This document shows, piece by piece, positions 7,966-15,986 of a DNA stretch of 64,000 nt. Numbering within the stretch: position 1 is the stretch's first letter; each line of letters opens with the position of its first letter. The stretch is from Clostridia bacterium. Lineage in GTDB: Bacteria; Bacillota; Clostridia; Oscillospirales; Acutalibacteraceae. The translations under genes and the position numbers were made by a program. The stretch spans positions 79,052 to 143,051 of the forward strand of contig JAFWAC010000025.1 in NCBI GenBank assembly GCA_017507805.1, written 5' to 3'. The notes below the pieces were generated by a model. That model had not been told where the DNA came from and did no database searches. It was given only the letters and a program-made list of their open reading frames with translations.

Positions 7966-8974
7966 TTGGTATAGCAATTCGAACGAACAGGGAATTGTTG
8001 TCAGCACAAGAATAAGACTTGCAAGAAATTTAAGCGGGATACCCTTTCCTTCAAGAATGACACAAGAACAAATTAACGGTTTAAAGCAAAAGGTGCGAAA
8101 TGCAATTTTGGAAAGTAACACACCCTTTGCCAAATCACTAAAATTCATCGAAATGTCAGCCGTGCCGAAAAATGAAATTTCTGCAATGGTAGAAAGACAC
8201 ATCATAAGCCCTGAGTTTGCGGCAAAGGCAGATAATCGCGCTATCATACTCTCGGATGATGAAAGCATAAGTATTATGATAGGCGAGGAGGACCATATAA
8301 GGATTCAGGTGATAAAAGACGGGCTTAAGTTAGAGGAAGCCTATGATATTGCCGAAAGAATAGATACGGTTTTATTTGATAAACTTCATTTTGCATTTGA
8401 CAGCGAGCTTGGATTTCTTACCGAATGTCCCACAAATTTAGGCACCGGCTTAAGAGCCTCCGTAATGCTTCATCTGCCGGTTTGTGAATCGGCAGGCGAA
8501 ATTCAGGAGCTTGGCGACACAGTCGGCAAAATCGGCTTCACTGTAAGAGGAATGTACGGTGAAGGCTCTAAATCGTCAGCAGGTCTTTATCAAATTTCAA
8601 ATCAGGTAACGCTTGGTATAAGCGAGAAAAACGCAATTGATAATCTTAAAATCATAACAACACAGCTAATCGAAAAAGAACGCTCTGCCGCCGCTTTGCT
8701 TGATAAAGTGCGCCTTGAGGATACTGTATACCGTGCCCTCGGAGCGCTTAAATGCTGCCGCATTTTAACCACAAAGGAAATGATGAATTTACTTTCAAGG
8801 ATTAAGCTTGGTATAAATATGGGCATACTTGATAAAGAAATAAACGCAATAAAGCTGCTGGTAGAAGGTCAGCCTTATATGCTGATGAAAAAATACGGCG
8901 AAATGTCGCCCGAGGAAAGGGATATTTGCCGTGCAAGCTTTGTGCGTGAAGCTTTGATTAATGTTCCAACTTAA
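7958..8974 (+). CDS. mcsB: Protein arginine kinase McsB
   Basis: McsB phosphorylates arginine residues, marking proteins for ClpC-ClpP degradation and inactivating CtsR. The sequence is a single phosphagen-kinase-like catalytic domain of 338 residues. It has the nucleotide-binding STRIRLARNLSGIPFP (residues about 16-31), the catalytic Cys loop LTECPTNLGTGLRASVMLHLP (about 150-170), and RGMYGEGSKSSAGLYQISNQ (about 194-213). ATG 7958 was chosen because GGAGGG at 7944-7949 is correctly spaced; an in-frame GTG at 7949 lies within it. The stop codon overlaps the clpC ribosome site. Confidence 0.95.
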   Translation: MGNWYSNSNEQGIVVSTRIRLARNLSGIPFPSRMTQEQINGLKQKVRNAILESNTPFAKSLKFIEMSAVPKNEISAMVERHIISPEFAAKADNRAIILSDDESISIMIGEEDHIRIQVIKDGLKLEEAYDIAERIDTVLFDKLHFAFDSELGFLTECPTNLGTGLRASVMLHLPVCESAGEIQELGDTVGKIGFTVRGMYGEGSKSSAGLYQISNQVTLGISEKNAIDNLKIITTQLIEKERSAAALLDKVRLEDTVYRALGALKCCRILTTKEMMNLLSRIKLGINMGILDKEINAIKLLVEGQPYMLMKKYGEMSPEERDICRASFVREALINVPT

Positions 8975-8990
8975 GGAGGTTATTTAATTT

Positions 8991-11429
8991 ATGAAATATA
9001 ATTTTAACGGATTTACGGCAAAGGCAAATCAGGCTCTTAATCAGGCAATCAATTCTGCCGAGGGCTTGGGGCACACCTATGTCGGTAGTGAGCATCTGCT
9101 TTTGGGACTTTTGCGAATCGGAAGCGGAGTGGCTTCTGCAGTGCTTAATAAAAAAGGGGTTACTGCCGAAAAAATTGAGGAGCTTATCCGCCGCGAAATC
9201 GGCTTCGGAACGCCCACAAAACTTTCTCCGGATTACTTCACCCCACGCGCCAAACGGGTTATAGAAACGGCTATAAGCGGCTGTAACAATATGGGTAAAA
9301 AATATGTTGGCACAGAGCATCTGCTTATTGGTATTTTGAGTGAGGGTGATAACTACGCTGTCCGCTTTTTAGGCGCGTTAGGGGTAGATGTTGCCTCGCT
9401 TACAGGTGAAGCCTTAAATGCTTCGGGAATTAATCCTAACGATGCCGCCAACGATAACAGACCAACTTCCGAAAAGGCAAAAACCCCCAATCTCGAAAAA
9501 TATGGAATTGACCTTACTTCTCAGGCTAAAAACGGTAAGCTTGACCCCTGCCTGGGCAGGGAAACCGAAATTGAAAGGGTTATACAGATACTTTGCCGCA
9601 GAACAAAAAATAACCCTTGCCTTATCGGTGAGCCCGGTGTTGGTAAAACGGCTGTAATTGAGGGCTTGGCTCAAAAAATTGCAGAGGGAAATGTGCCTGA
9701 AATTTTACAGAATAAGCGAATTTTCACCCTCAATCTTACAGGTATGGTTGCGGGTACTAAATACCGTGGTGATTTTGAGGAGCGCATAAAATCCATTATA
9801 GACGAGGTAACTAAATCTAAAGATGTTATCCTCTTTATTGATGAGGTGCACACCATCATAGGCGCAGGCTCGGCAGAGGGCTCTACCGATGCCGCAAATA
9901 TTTTAAAGCCTGCATTGGCTCGCGGTGAATTTCAGCTTATAGGCGCTACAACCATTACAGAGTATAGAAAAAATATCGAGAAGGACTCTGCTTTGGAACG
10001 CCGTTTTCAGCCTGTGAATGTGGGAGAGCCCTCTGAAAGCGATGCGATTTTAATTCTTAAGGGCTTGCGCGATAAATACGAGGCTCACCACAAGGTTAAA
10101 ATCACCGATGATGCAATTGACGCGGCGGTAAAGCTTTCCGCAAGGTATATAAGCGACAGATTTTTACCTGATAAGGCAATTGACCTTGTTGACGAGGCGG
10201 CTTCAAGAGTGAGATTGGCTTCAAGCTCTGTGCCGCCCGAGCTTAAGGAGCTTGAAGCGGAGATAGCAAACACCGAGTCCGAAAAGGAGGAGGCAATTAA
10301 TTCTCAGGAATTTGAGCGCGCCGCTTCGCTTCGTGACACGGAAAACAAGCTAAAAGAAAATTATAATGAAGCTAAGAAAAAATGGCAGGAAAAGAATAGC
10401 CACACAAACGGCGAGGTTACTGCCGAGAGCATCGCCGAAATTGTTTCTTTGTGGACGGGAGTCCCCGTTGCCCAATTGACAGAGGAGGAAAGCGCACGCC
10501 TTTTAAGACTTGAAGCCGAGCTTCATAATCGAATAATTGGACAACACGAAGCTGTAACAGCAGTTGCAAAGGCAATCCGCCGAGGCAGAGTGGGATTAAA
10601 GGACCCCAAAAGACCGATAGGCTCATTTATATTCTCAGGTCCGACAGGTGTTGGTAAAACCGAGCTTTGCAAGGCTTTGGCACAAACTATGTTCGGCAGT
10701 GAAAATATGATGATAAGACTCGATATGTCGGAATATATGGAAAAGCATACCGTTTCCCGTCTAGTTGGCTCGCCCCCGGGATATGTCGGCTTTGAGGAGG
10801 GCGGTCAGCTTACCGAAAAGGTGCGGAGAAATCCTTACTCGGTGGTCCTTTTTGACGAGATTGAAAAGGCTCACCCCGATGTGTTCAATATGCTTCTGCA
10901 GATATTGGAGGACGGTATTTTAACCGATTCTCAAGGTAGAAAGGTAGATTTTAAAAACACCGTAATTATTATGACCTCTAATGTCGGAGCCAGAAAAATC
11001 ACCGATAAAAAGCTGACCTTCGGATTTGTTGAGGGAAGCGGCACTGATGATAATCAAAATGTCAAGGAGCAGGTTTTGGCAGAGCTTAAAAATACCTTCA
11101 GACCTGAGTTTATAAACCGTGTTGACGATATTATCGTGTTCACAAAGCTAAGCTCTGATGAGATTGAGCAAATCGCTGAAAAGATGCTTGATAATTTGAA
11201 TGCAAGATTATCTGAAATGAATATCATTTTGAAGTGTGAGCCTGAGGTAAAAACCGCGCTTGCTCAAAAGGGCTTTGACCCGATTTACGGCGCAAGACCT
11301 TTAAGAAGGGAAATCCAGAATAAAATTGAGGATGCTTTGAGCGAAAAACTTCTTGACGGCAGTATCAATAAGGGCGATACAGTGGTTTGCAGCTATAAAG
11401 ACGGTAGCTTTGAGTTCATGGTAGAATAG
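8991..11429 (+). CDS. clpC: AAA+ unfoldase ClpC
   Basis: The 812-residue Hsp100 unfoldase feeds proteins to ClpP. Domains in order are an N-terminal double Clp_N repeat (residues about 3-145, with [14 protein letters not shown] and [14 protein letters not shown]), the first AAA+ module with Walker A GEPGVGKT near 214 and Walker [11 protein letters not shown], a UVR motif in the middle domain (about 430-465, [18 protein letters not shown]), and the second AAA+ module with Walker A GPTGVGKT near 552 and [11 protein letters not shown]. The C-terminal [15 protein letters not shown] sensor-2 region is intact. The ribosome site AAGGAGGT (8973-8980) is strong. A terminator follows at 11484. Confidence 0.97.
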   Translation: MKYNFNGFTAKANQALNQAINSAEGLGHTYVGSEHLLLGLLRIGSGVASAVLNKKGVTAEKIEELIRREIGFGTPTKLSPDYFTPRAKRVIETAISGCNNMGKKYVGTEHLLIGILSEGDNYAVRFLGALGVDVASLTGEALNASGINPNDAANDNRPTSEKAKTPNLEKYGIDLTSQAKNGKLDPCLGRETEIERVIQILCRRTKNNPCLIGEPGVGKTAVIEGLAQKIAEGNVPEILQNKRIFTLNLTGMVAGTKYRGDFEERIKSIIDEVTKSKDVILFIDEVHTIIGAGSAEGSTDAANILKPALARGEFQLIGATTITEYRKNIEKDSALERRFQPVNVGEPSESDAILILKGLRDKYEAHHKVKITDDAIDAAVKLSARYISDRFLPDKAIDLVDEAASRVRLASSSVPPELKELEAEIANTESEKEEAINSQEFERAASLRDTENKLKENYNEAKKKWQEKNSHTNGEVTAESIAEIVSLWTGVPVAQLTEEESARLLRLEAELHNRIIGQHEAVTAVAKAIRRGRVGLKDPKRPIGSFIFSGPTGVGKTELCKALAQTMFGSENMMIRLDMSEYMEKHTVSRLVGSPPGYVGFEEGGQLTEKVRRNPYSVVLFDEIEKAHPDVFNMLLQILEDGILTDSQGRKVDFKNTVIIMTSNVGARKITDKKLTFGFVEGSGTDDNQNVKEQVLAELKNTFRPEFINRVDDIIVFTKLSSDEIEQIAEKMLDNLNARLSEMNIILKCEPEVKTALAQKGFDPIYGARPLRREIQNKIEDALSEKLLDGSINKGDTVVCSYKDGSFEFMVE

Positions 11430-11483
11430 TAAAAGGTGCTGTAAAAAACAAAATCCGCAAAAATCTTGTAAAACAATAAAAAT

Positions 11484-11525
11484 AAAAATGTGACAGAAGC
11501 GAAAAAAAGCCCTGTCACATTTTTT
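11484..11525 (+). terminator. Terminator of the ctsR-clpC operon
   Basis: AAAAATGTGACAG (11484-11496) pairs exactly with CTGTCACATTTTT (11512-11524), giving a T-rich 3' side about 60 bases after the clpC stop. Confidence 0.85.
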
Positions 11526-11552
11526 ATCGTATCCGCTGTTAAAATACCTTGC

Positions 11553-11772
11553 AAATTATAGTTTGCCGCGCTAATTTAATTGACCTTTCGTAGGGGACGA
11601 TGCCTACATCGTCCCGTTTGGTTTCTGCAAATTTTGGAGGGACGATGTGGGCATCGTCCCCTACGAACAACCCCAATAAACTATAATTTAGCTGTATCTA
11701 CACCATTGTGGTATCGTGTTGTAATTTTGCAGAATAAAAAGGCGGACTGACCGCCGCGGCAAACTATAATTT
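11553..11772. repeat. Composite REP/MITE-like element with 18-bp terminal inverted repeats
   Basis: The 18-base AAATTATAGTTTGCCGCG at 11553-11570 is the exact reverse complement of 11755-11772, bounding 220 bases without a gene. Inside are two near-palindromic modules in opposite orientation (11589-11615 and 11639-11665), each built of GGGGACGATG facing CATCGTCCC. A third AAACTATAATTT lies at about 11678. A further copy of the module occurs at 46144-46169, so the module is dispersed. TATCCGCT occurs just outside both ends (11530-11537, 11772-11779). No transposase is present. Confidence 0.75.
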
Positions 11773-11788
11773 ATCCGCTATTCGTAGG

Positions 11789-11807
11789 GTGGGGGCTTGC
11801 TCCCACC
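11789..11807. repeat. Short GC-rich palindrome downstream of LMW phosphatase gene
   Basis: GGTGGGGGCTTGCTCCCACC-type palindrome preceded by CGTAG, in the same style as the other short palindromes nearby. It sits just past the leftward phosphatase stop and could act as a weak transcription end, though a T-run is lacking. Confidence 0.5.
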
Positions 11808-11831
11808 GAAATAATGCAAGTAATCAGTTTT

Positions 11832-12293
11832 TTACAGCCCTTTTTCTAAAATATAGCTTAAAAGTGAATTGCAACCTTGGTCTATGTCGTGTTCTGTGCT
11901 CGCAAAATCTCCCGTATACCAAGGGTCGGCAACATCGGAAGGGCAATCTGTAAAATCCATTAAGCGGTAAACCTTTTTATCGGTGTCGTTACCTATGATA
12001 TAGGAAAGATTGCGCAGATTGTTACCGTCCATGCATATCAGGTAATCGTAATAGCTGTAATCACTTTTTGTAACCCTGCGCGCCCTTTTGCCGTCACAGT
12101 ATATACCGCGTTTTTGCAGTAACCGCTTTACGGGCGGATATACGGGATTTCCGATTTCCTCGTTTGAGGTAGCGGCAGAGGCTATTTCAAAGCTACCGCT
12201 AAGCCCTTTTTTTGAAACTAAATCCTTCATAACAAACTCTGCCATCGGACTGCGGCATATATTGCCATGGCAGATGAACATTATTTTTATCAT
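11832..12293 (-). CDS. Low molecular weight protein-tyrosine phosphatase
   Basis: This 153-residue cytoplasmic phosphatase has the P-loop CHGNICRS at residues 8-15 (nucleophile Cys8, Arg14) directly after the first strand MIKIMFI. The general-acid loop VADPWYTGDF contains the catalytic Asp, near residue 122. The length is normal for the family. Members dephosphorylate phosphotyrosine or phosphoarginine proteins; with mcsB close by, an arginine phosphatase role (YwlE type) is conceivable but not shown. A frame-interrupted copy of its first 12 codons is found at 14515-14553, part of a local duplication. Confidence 0.92.
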   Translation of the reverse strand: MIKIMFICHGNICRSPMAEFVMKDLVSKKGLSGSFEIASAATSNEEIGNPVYPPVKRLLQKRGIYCDGKRARRVTKSDYSYYDYLICMDGNNLRNLSYIIGNDTDKKVYRLMDFTDCPSDVADPWYTGDFASTEHDIDQGCNSLLSYILEKGL

Positions 12294-12344
12294 AATTTTA
12301 CCCCTTTGTTTTTGAGAAAATATTTTTTAAATGTTGGGTGTAGC

Positions 12345-12746
12345 TTATCTCTTGGCTCCCTCTGATGAGGGAGCTGTCAGCGAAGCTGACTGAGGGAGAG
12401 ATTTTTTAACACTCAAATCTATATATTCACATACACCACTGAAATTACGGTCAATATCTAAATTGCAAATTCTTAAAACTGTTAAATTCATATTCTCTAA
12501 GTCTTTTGTGCGAATTTTATCTTTTTCTAATTGCTCTGAGGTGTAATGCCCGCCGCCATCAAGCTCAACAACAAGTCTTGCTTTAGCACAATAAAAGTCT
12601 ACAATATAATCGCCAATGGCTTTTTGTCTTTGAAATCTTATGGGGTAATTTCTTAAAAAAACATACCATAGTTTTCGTTCCCAAGGTGTTGGGTTTTTTC
12701 TTAAAGCTTTTGCAAGAGGGATATTAGATTTATTGTATTCTTTCAT
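12345..12746 (-). CDS. DUF559 (Vsr-like PD-(D/E)XK) nuclease carried in a palindrome-ended element
   Basis: The 133-residue protein belongs to the DUF559 group of small endonuclease-like proteins related to Vsr. Family blocks are NPTPWERKLW (residues about 19-28), FQRQKAIGDYIVDFYC (about 38-53, with candidate catalytic Asp), ARLVVELDGGGHY (about 56-68, with Glu/Asp) and VLRICNLDI (about 90-98). ATG 12746 was chosen because the GGAGGGAGA ribosome site (12759-12751) is correctly spaced; that site is itself part of the terminal repeat. The last residues (SLPQSASLTAPSSEGA) are translated from the opposite terminal repeat, and the stop lies nine bases beyond it. Function is unknown; possibilities are mobility of the element or DNA repair/defence. 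Confidence 0.85.
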   Translation of the reverse strand: MKEYNKSNIPLAKALRKNPTPWERKLWYVFLRNYPIRFQRQKAIGDYIVDFYCAKARLVVELDGGGHYTSEQLEKDKIRTKDLENMNLTVLRICNLDIDRNFSGVCEYIDLSVKKSLPQSASLTAPSSEGAKR

Positions 12747-12798
12747 TTTCTCTCCCTCCGTCACGCTACGCGTGCCACCTCCCTCGTCAGAGGGAGGC
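12354..12798 (-). mobile_element. DUF559 element with imperfect palindromic terminal repeats
   Basis: The 445-base unit is bounded on the plus strand by GGCTCCCTCTGATGAGGGAG at 12354-12373 and, in inverse orientation, by CTCCCTCGTCAGAGGGAGGC at 12779-12798. Each end has a second inner hairpin (GTCAGCGAAGCTGAC at 12376-12390; CACGCTACGCGTG near 12762-12774) and then GAGGGAGAGA facing the gene. Comparison with the gene-less paralogous site at 14516-14750 and with the short relative at 48271-48399 indicates a discrete insertion unit. I see no clear target-site duplication. Confidence 0.72.
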
Positions 12799-12818
12799 TA
12801 TGGTGACTACTATATTTA

Positions 12819-12928
12819 AACATAATATAACATTTTATATCGAAAATTTCAAGGTGTATGTTGTTCCAAGGGCGTACCCCTGCACCCCCTAATATTACTT
12901 TTTGTTCCAAAAGTAATATAGAACACAT
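12819..12928. repeat. Right flank copy A of a duplicated locus
   Basis: About 110 bases are closely repeated at 14638-14750 in direct orientation. Both start AACATAATATAACATTT, continue through CAAGGGCGTA and CTGCACCCC, and end in an imperfect AATATT-centred hairpin. The spacing of shared blocks is conserved, with scattered substitutions. No coding potential is evident. Confidence 0.75.
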
Positions 12929-12938
12929 CCGAATTGGC

Positions 12939-12967
12939 TTTACATTTCAAACAATTCGTGATATAAT
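12939..12967 (+). promoter_or_regulatory. Promoter of zinc-ribbon gene
   Basis: TTTACA (12939-12944) and TATAAT (12962-12967) are separated by 17 bases. The expected transcript start, near 12974, is exactly where the long leader stem begins. Confidence 0.75.
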
Positions 12968-12973
12968 GTGTTC

Positions 12974-13156
12974 ACCACACTTAAACTCAATATCTCTATT
13001 TCACTAGGAGTCGCTTTTTACTTCGGTAAAAATGCGGACTTCACTTTTCGCATTTCTAGTGAATGTTGAGAGAGTTTTTGTGTGGTAGCAAAACGGAGTT
13101 TCGCGTTTTTCGGTGTGTGCGACTTCGCGTTGCACACACTTTTTTATAATTGGGGG
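12974..13156 (+). promoter_or_regulatory. Structured 5' leader with terminator-like hairpin (candidate riboregulator)
   Basis: From the predicted transcript start, ACCACAC (12974-12980), AAACTC and TTCACTAG (13000-13007 region) pair with CTAGTGAA (about 13055-13063), GAGTTT and GTGTGGT (13080-13086). This closes a stem of about 113 bases with an inner TTTTTACTTCGGTAAAAA hairpin. A linker with CGGAGTTT follows (13094-13101). Then comes a stem GTGTGTGC/GCACACAC (13113-13139) with a T6 run, and directly after it the GGGGG ribosome site. The layout resembles transcription-attenuation riboswitches. A similar leader precedes the gene at 49099. Confidence 0.6.
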
Positions 13157-13163
13157 ATTTATG

Positions 13164-14378
13164 ATGAAATGTAAAAAATGCGGTACGGAATTTGAGGGTA
13201 ATTTTTGCTCTAAATGTGGAGAAAAATCAACAACACAGTGTAAAAAATGCGGTGCAGAATACATAGGTGATTTTTGCACTAATTGTGGAGCAAAAAGCAT
13301 TCAACCCAAAAAGTTGTTGGGTTTTCGTTCTAATAAAACTTGGAAAAAGGTTTTATCTATAATTTACTTAGTTTTCACAGGACTAGCTATATTGGGGAGT
13401 GTTACGTCTATAACCTCAATGAGCGATTTCGTCACAACACTAAGTATGATAATAAGTTTGTTAGTGCCATACATATTTTTATCTAACTTTAAATTTAGAA
13501 AGAAAATCCCTCTGTTTAATAAGTATAGCGCAGGTATGAGTGCTCTTGGTTTGGTTTGCGTATATATCGCTATCGCTATAATTTTTTCTGTTTTTTTAAA
13601 TCCTGCAAACTTTTGTGATCATAAATGGATCGAGAAAGAAAATGTAAAATCTACTTGCACGGAACAAGGATATATCAAATCACATTGTGATTTATGTGAT
13701 ACCGATAACACAGAGTATATAGACAAGTTAGAGCATACTTTTGAAATTATTGAAGATACCGAAGAAAAGACTGTAAAAAAATGTTCTGTATGTAGTGAGA
13801 CGATAACGGATAAAAAACAGGTTGAGAAAGAAAATACTACAACCGATAAGGATAGTAAAGAGGACACCTCAACAGAAAGCAAAGCAGAAAAGCATAAACA
13901 CAAATATAGCAAAGCGACTTGTGATAAACCCGAAACTTGCAGTTGTGGAGAAGTTAAAGGCGAGCCTTTAGGACATACAACCGACTGCGGTATATGTTCT
14001 CGTTGTGATAAAGAATTTAGAAAGCAATCTCCTATAACCATTATCAATTGGACTTACAACATAGATTCAGCAGGCGGTGTTGAATGGAATATGAACATTA
14101 AAAACAATACCGACAAACAAATTAAATATGTAACGCTAGAATGGAATTGCTATAATGCGGTCGGAGATTTGATTCGTGATGAAATCGGTTGGGAAACATA
14201 TTATAGGTTAAGATTTACGGGACCGTTGGATGCGCATGCCACATCAACAAGATTTTGCAATGCTACAAAGTTTTACAACCACAGTTTTAAGAGCAGCAAA
14301 TTAACAGAGGCTGTAGTTGAGTATATGGACGGCACAACAGAAAAGGTTACGGCATACCATGACAACGTAATTCAGTAA
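13164..14378 (+). CDS. Zinc-ribbon, membrane-anchored protein with HxW/CxxC repeats
   Basis: This 404-residue protein has two zinc ribbons at the N-terminus (CKKCGTEF...CSKCG and CKKCGAEY...CTNCG, residues about 3-46). Three or so hydrophobic segments follow between residues about 60 and 155. An external-type region has Cys/His motifs (CDHKW, CTEQGYIKSHCDLC, KKCSVC) and a Lys/Glu/Thr-rich linker. The C-terminal domain (about 300-404, starting near INWTYNIDSAGG) has a beta-rich pattern like FxLYD-type domains. ATG 13164 fits the GGGGG site best; an ATG at 13161 is also possible. The HxW...C...C pattern is frequent in surface proteins of gut Clostridia. Function is unknown. Confidence 0.75.
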   Translation: MKCKKCGTEFEGNFCSKCGEKSTTQCKKCGAEYIGDFCTNCGAKSIQPKKLLGFRSNKTWKKVLSIIYLVFTGLAILGSVTSITSMSDFVTTLSMIISLLVPYIFLSNFKFRKKIPLFNKYSAGMSALGLVCVYIAIAIIFSVFLNPANFCDHKWIEKENVKSTCTEQGYIKSHCDLCDTDNTEYIDKLEHTFEIIEDTEEKTVKKCSVCSETITDKKQVEKENTTTDKDSKEDTSTESKAEKHKHKYSKATCDKPETCSCGEVKGEPLGHTTDCGICSRCDKEFRKQSPITIINWTYNIDSAGGVEWNMNIKNNTDKQIKYVTLEWNCYNAVGDLIRDEIGWETYYRLRFTGPLDAHATSTRFCNATKFYNHSFKSSKLTEAVVEYMDGTTEKVTAYHDNVIQ

Positions 14379-14383
14379 AAACA

Positions 14384-14410
14384 AAAGCACTCCAATCGGA
14401 GTGCTTTTTC
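14384..14410 (+). terminator. Terminator of zinc-ribbon gene
   Basis: AAAGCACTCC pairs with GGAGTGCTTT around a four-base loop and is followed by T's, six bases after the stop codon. Confidence 0.85.
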
Positions 14411-14514
14411 GTCATGTTCAAGGCTTTTTTGCTTATTTCAAAAGTAGTAAAAAAGTAGTAAAATCTTTGATTATCTTTGCAAGTCGTGGTATAAGGCGGC
14501 ATAGATTGGCAAGT

Positions 14515-14553
14515 TCATATGGTGCCGTGGCAGATGAATAGTATTTTTATCAT
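14515..14553 (-). pseudogene. Remnant of the LMW phosphatase gene start (duplicated, truncated)
   Basis: Read leftward from ATG 14553, the codons give MIKILFICHGTI and then a stop. The intact phosphatase at 12293 begins MIKIMFICHGNI. The upstream bases (ATAATT, ACACC/ACCCC) also match. Only the first 12 codons survive. The surviving fragment lies at the left edge of the duplicated locus that carries no DUF559 gene. Confidence 0.75.
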
Positions 14554-14592
14554 AATTACACCTTTTTTGTATTTAATAGTAATTCAATCTTT

Positions 14593-14623
14593 GGCTCCCT
14601 CTGACAGGGGAGCTCTTAGGGAC
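14593..14623. repeat. Solo end-repeat of the DUF559 element family
   Basis: GGCTCCCTCTGACAGGGGAG (14593-14612) matches the left terminal palindrome of the DUF559 element at 12354 with minor changes. It is followed after about 25 bases by the duplicated right flank. No gene is inserted here. Confidence 0.7.
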
Positions 14624-14637
14624 TTTAGTGTTCTTTG

Positions 14638-14750
14638 AACATAATATAACATTTCCCATCAAAATTTTCAAGGTATATGTTTCGGCAAGGGCGTACTCCT
14701 GCACCCCTCAATATTGCTTTTGTTTTACAAAAACAATATAGACAGAAACA
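14638..14750. repeat. Right flank copy B of the duplicated locus
   Basis: Direct repeat of 12819-12928 with scattered substitutions. It carries an imperfect AATATTGCTTTTG...CAAAAACAATAT hairpin near its end, as in copy A. Confidence 0.75.
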
Positions 14751-14777
14751 CTAATACTTTATATAAAGCAGTGCGTA

Positions 14778-14806
14778 TTGATATTTGTAGCGAAATATTA
14801 TATAAT
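14778..14806 (+). promoter_or_regulatory. Promoter of the 219-residue membrane protein gene
   Basis: TTGATA (14778-14783) and TATAAT (14801-14806) are 17 bases apart, about 40 bases before the start codon. Confidence 0.75.
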
Positions 14807-14847
14807 TTAATTAACGATAAATTGGAATTTAACAAAAGGAGCAATTC

Positions 14848-15507
14848 ATGAAAACAAAAATAATAAATATTTTTAAATACTCTTTATTCGCAATAATTCC
14901 CTTAACTTCCGTGCTTTTATGTTTGATTTTTAGTGTTGCACAAGGTGAAAAAAATGAAGAAATTGTTTTCGGTGTATTGTTAGGAATTGCTATAGATTTA
15001 ATTTATTCTATGTATCTTTTGGTAGCAAATAAAATTTCAAAGACTAAAAAAGTAATAGTATTCGTGTTTTTTTCTTTAATTGTTATTGCTATTGCCGGAC
15101 TTGTTCTTTCAAATTCTTTTACTACATTTGGAGAACATACTTATCAATCAGCAAAGGACTTTTCGGAAGCGTTTTTGAAACATAATCAAAAAGAATTAGA
15201 ATGCATTGCACAAGACATATTAAAAGATAAGCAAACTTCTATAAGTGAATATAAAATAGCATACGAAATTAAATATGATGAACACGAAGAAGCGGTGAAT
15301 TTTGAAATTGGATCCCAAGGTATGCTTGGCGGTCAATATTGGAGATTAGTTTATACTGAAAAAGGGAATTACCGAGGAAAAACAGAAAAATACACTTATT
15401 ATGAAGAGGATGGCAATAATATCGCATTTGCTGAAAAAATAAATGAAAATTGGTACTTTTATTGGATCGATTATGATGGCAGAGAAGATTTGAGTAATAT
15501 TAAGTGA
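14848..15507 (+). CDS. Hypothetical membrane protein, 219 residues
   Basis: I do not recognise a family. Three hydrophobic segments (about residues 10-31, 40-60 and 67-90) are followed by a soluble C-terminal domain of about 125 residues. The domain contains GQYWRLVYTEKG and ENWYFYWIDYDG, aromatic-rich strands that look like a small beta/alpha fold. The AAAGGAGC ribosome site is good, a promoter lies just upstream, and a terminator follows at 15531. The A+T content is higher than that of the housekeeping genes, in line with an accessory locus. It is monocistronic and lies between duplicated repeats and another orphan gene. Confidence 0.7.
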   Translation: MKTKIINIFKYSLFAIIPLTSVLLCLIFSVAQGEKNEEIVFGVLLGIAIDLIYSMYLLVANKISKTKKVIVFVFFSLIVIAIAGLVLSNSFTTFGEHTYQSAKDFSEAFLKHNQKELECIAQDILKDKQTSISEYKIAYEIKYDEHEEAVNFEIGSQGMLGGQYWRLVYTEKGNYRGKTEKYTYYEEDGNNIAFAEKINENWYFYWIDYDGREDLSNIK

Positions 15508-15530
15508 TTTTTTAAATTCTGTCTTACAAA

Positions 15531-15566
15531 GAAACCGTTTCCGTTGTGGGAAATGGTTTCTTTATT
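15531..15566 (+). terminator. Terminator of the 219-residue protein gene
   Basis: GAAACCGTTTCC (15531-15542) pairs with GGAAATGGTTTC (15549-15560) with one mismatch or wobble, then TTTATTTA. Confidence 0.75.
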
Positions 15567-15620
15567 TATATTTAGGGTTATTTTTTGTTTTTCAGAAATA
15601 GTAAATAGAATTTTATCATA

Positions 15621-15649
15621 TTGAATTCAGTCAGGTGTTGTGGTATAAT
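15621..15649 (+). promoter_or_regulatory. Promoter of the small exported protein gene
   Basis: TTGAAT (15621-15626), 17 bases, then TATAAT (15644-15649), about 39 bases before the start at 15688. Confidence 0.7.
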
Positions 15650-15687
15650 TCAGTTCGATAAATAAGAATTTGAAAGGAGATTATTCT

Positions 15688-15954
15688 ATGAAAAAATATG
15701 TAAAAAGAATAATACTTATTTTGACAATTCTCATTTTTATTTTATTAATAGATACGGCACAAGCATTAGTTTTTAATAATAGTCCATTATTTAGGGTTAG
15801 AGAATACTATAATGGCGGTGACTTGAATTATAGGGATAAAGGGTTGTTGGTAGATACTTGGTGTGGGACTAACGGCAATAAAGATACCGTTATAAAAGGA
15901 TTTAGTTATTCAATTTCTGATGATACCTATGATGACATAAATAAAGGAAATTAA
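15688..15954 (+). CDS. Small membrane-anchored or exported hypothetical protein
   Basis: The 88-residue product begins MKKYVKR, followed by a hydrophobic run (residues 8-27) that may be a signal or anchor. The rest is a short polar domain with two Gly/Asn/Asp-rich stretches and a single Cys (DTWCGTNGN). ATG 15688 is preceded by GAAAGGAG at good spacing; earlier in-frame codons are less likely. No family is recognised. It ends 32 bases before the PAP2 gene. Confidence 0.65.
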   Translation: MKKYVKRIILILTILIFILLIDTAQALVFNNSPLFRVREYYNGGDLNYRDKGLLVDTWCGTNGNKDTVIKGFSYSISDDTYDDINKGN

Positions 15955-15986
15955 AAAATATTATATCCGGTAAAAGAGGTAATGAA

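Noticed and set aside
11553-11772. Insertion sequence with transposase
   Set aside because: No coding frame fits inside the element; it can only be non-autonomous.
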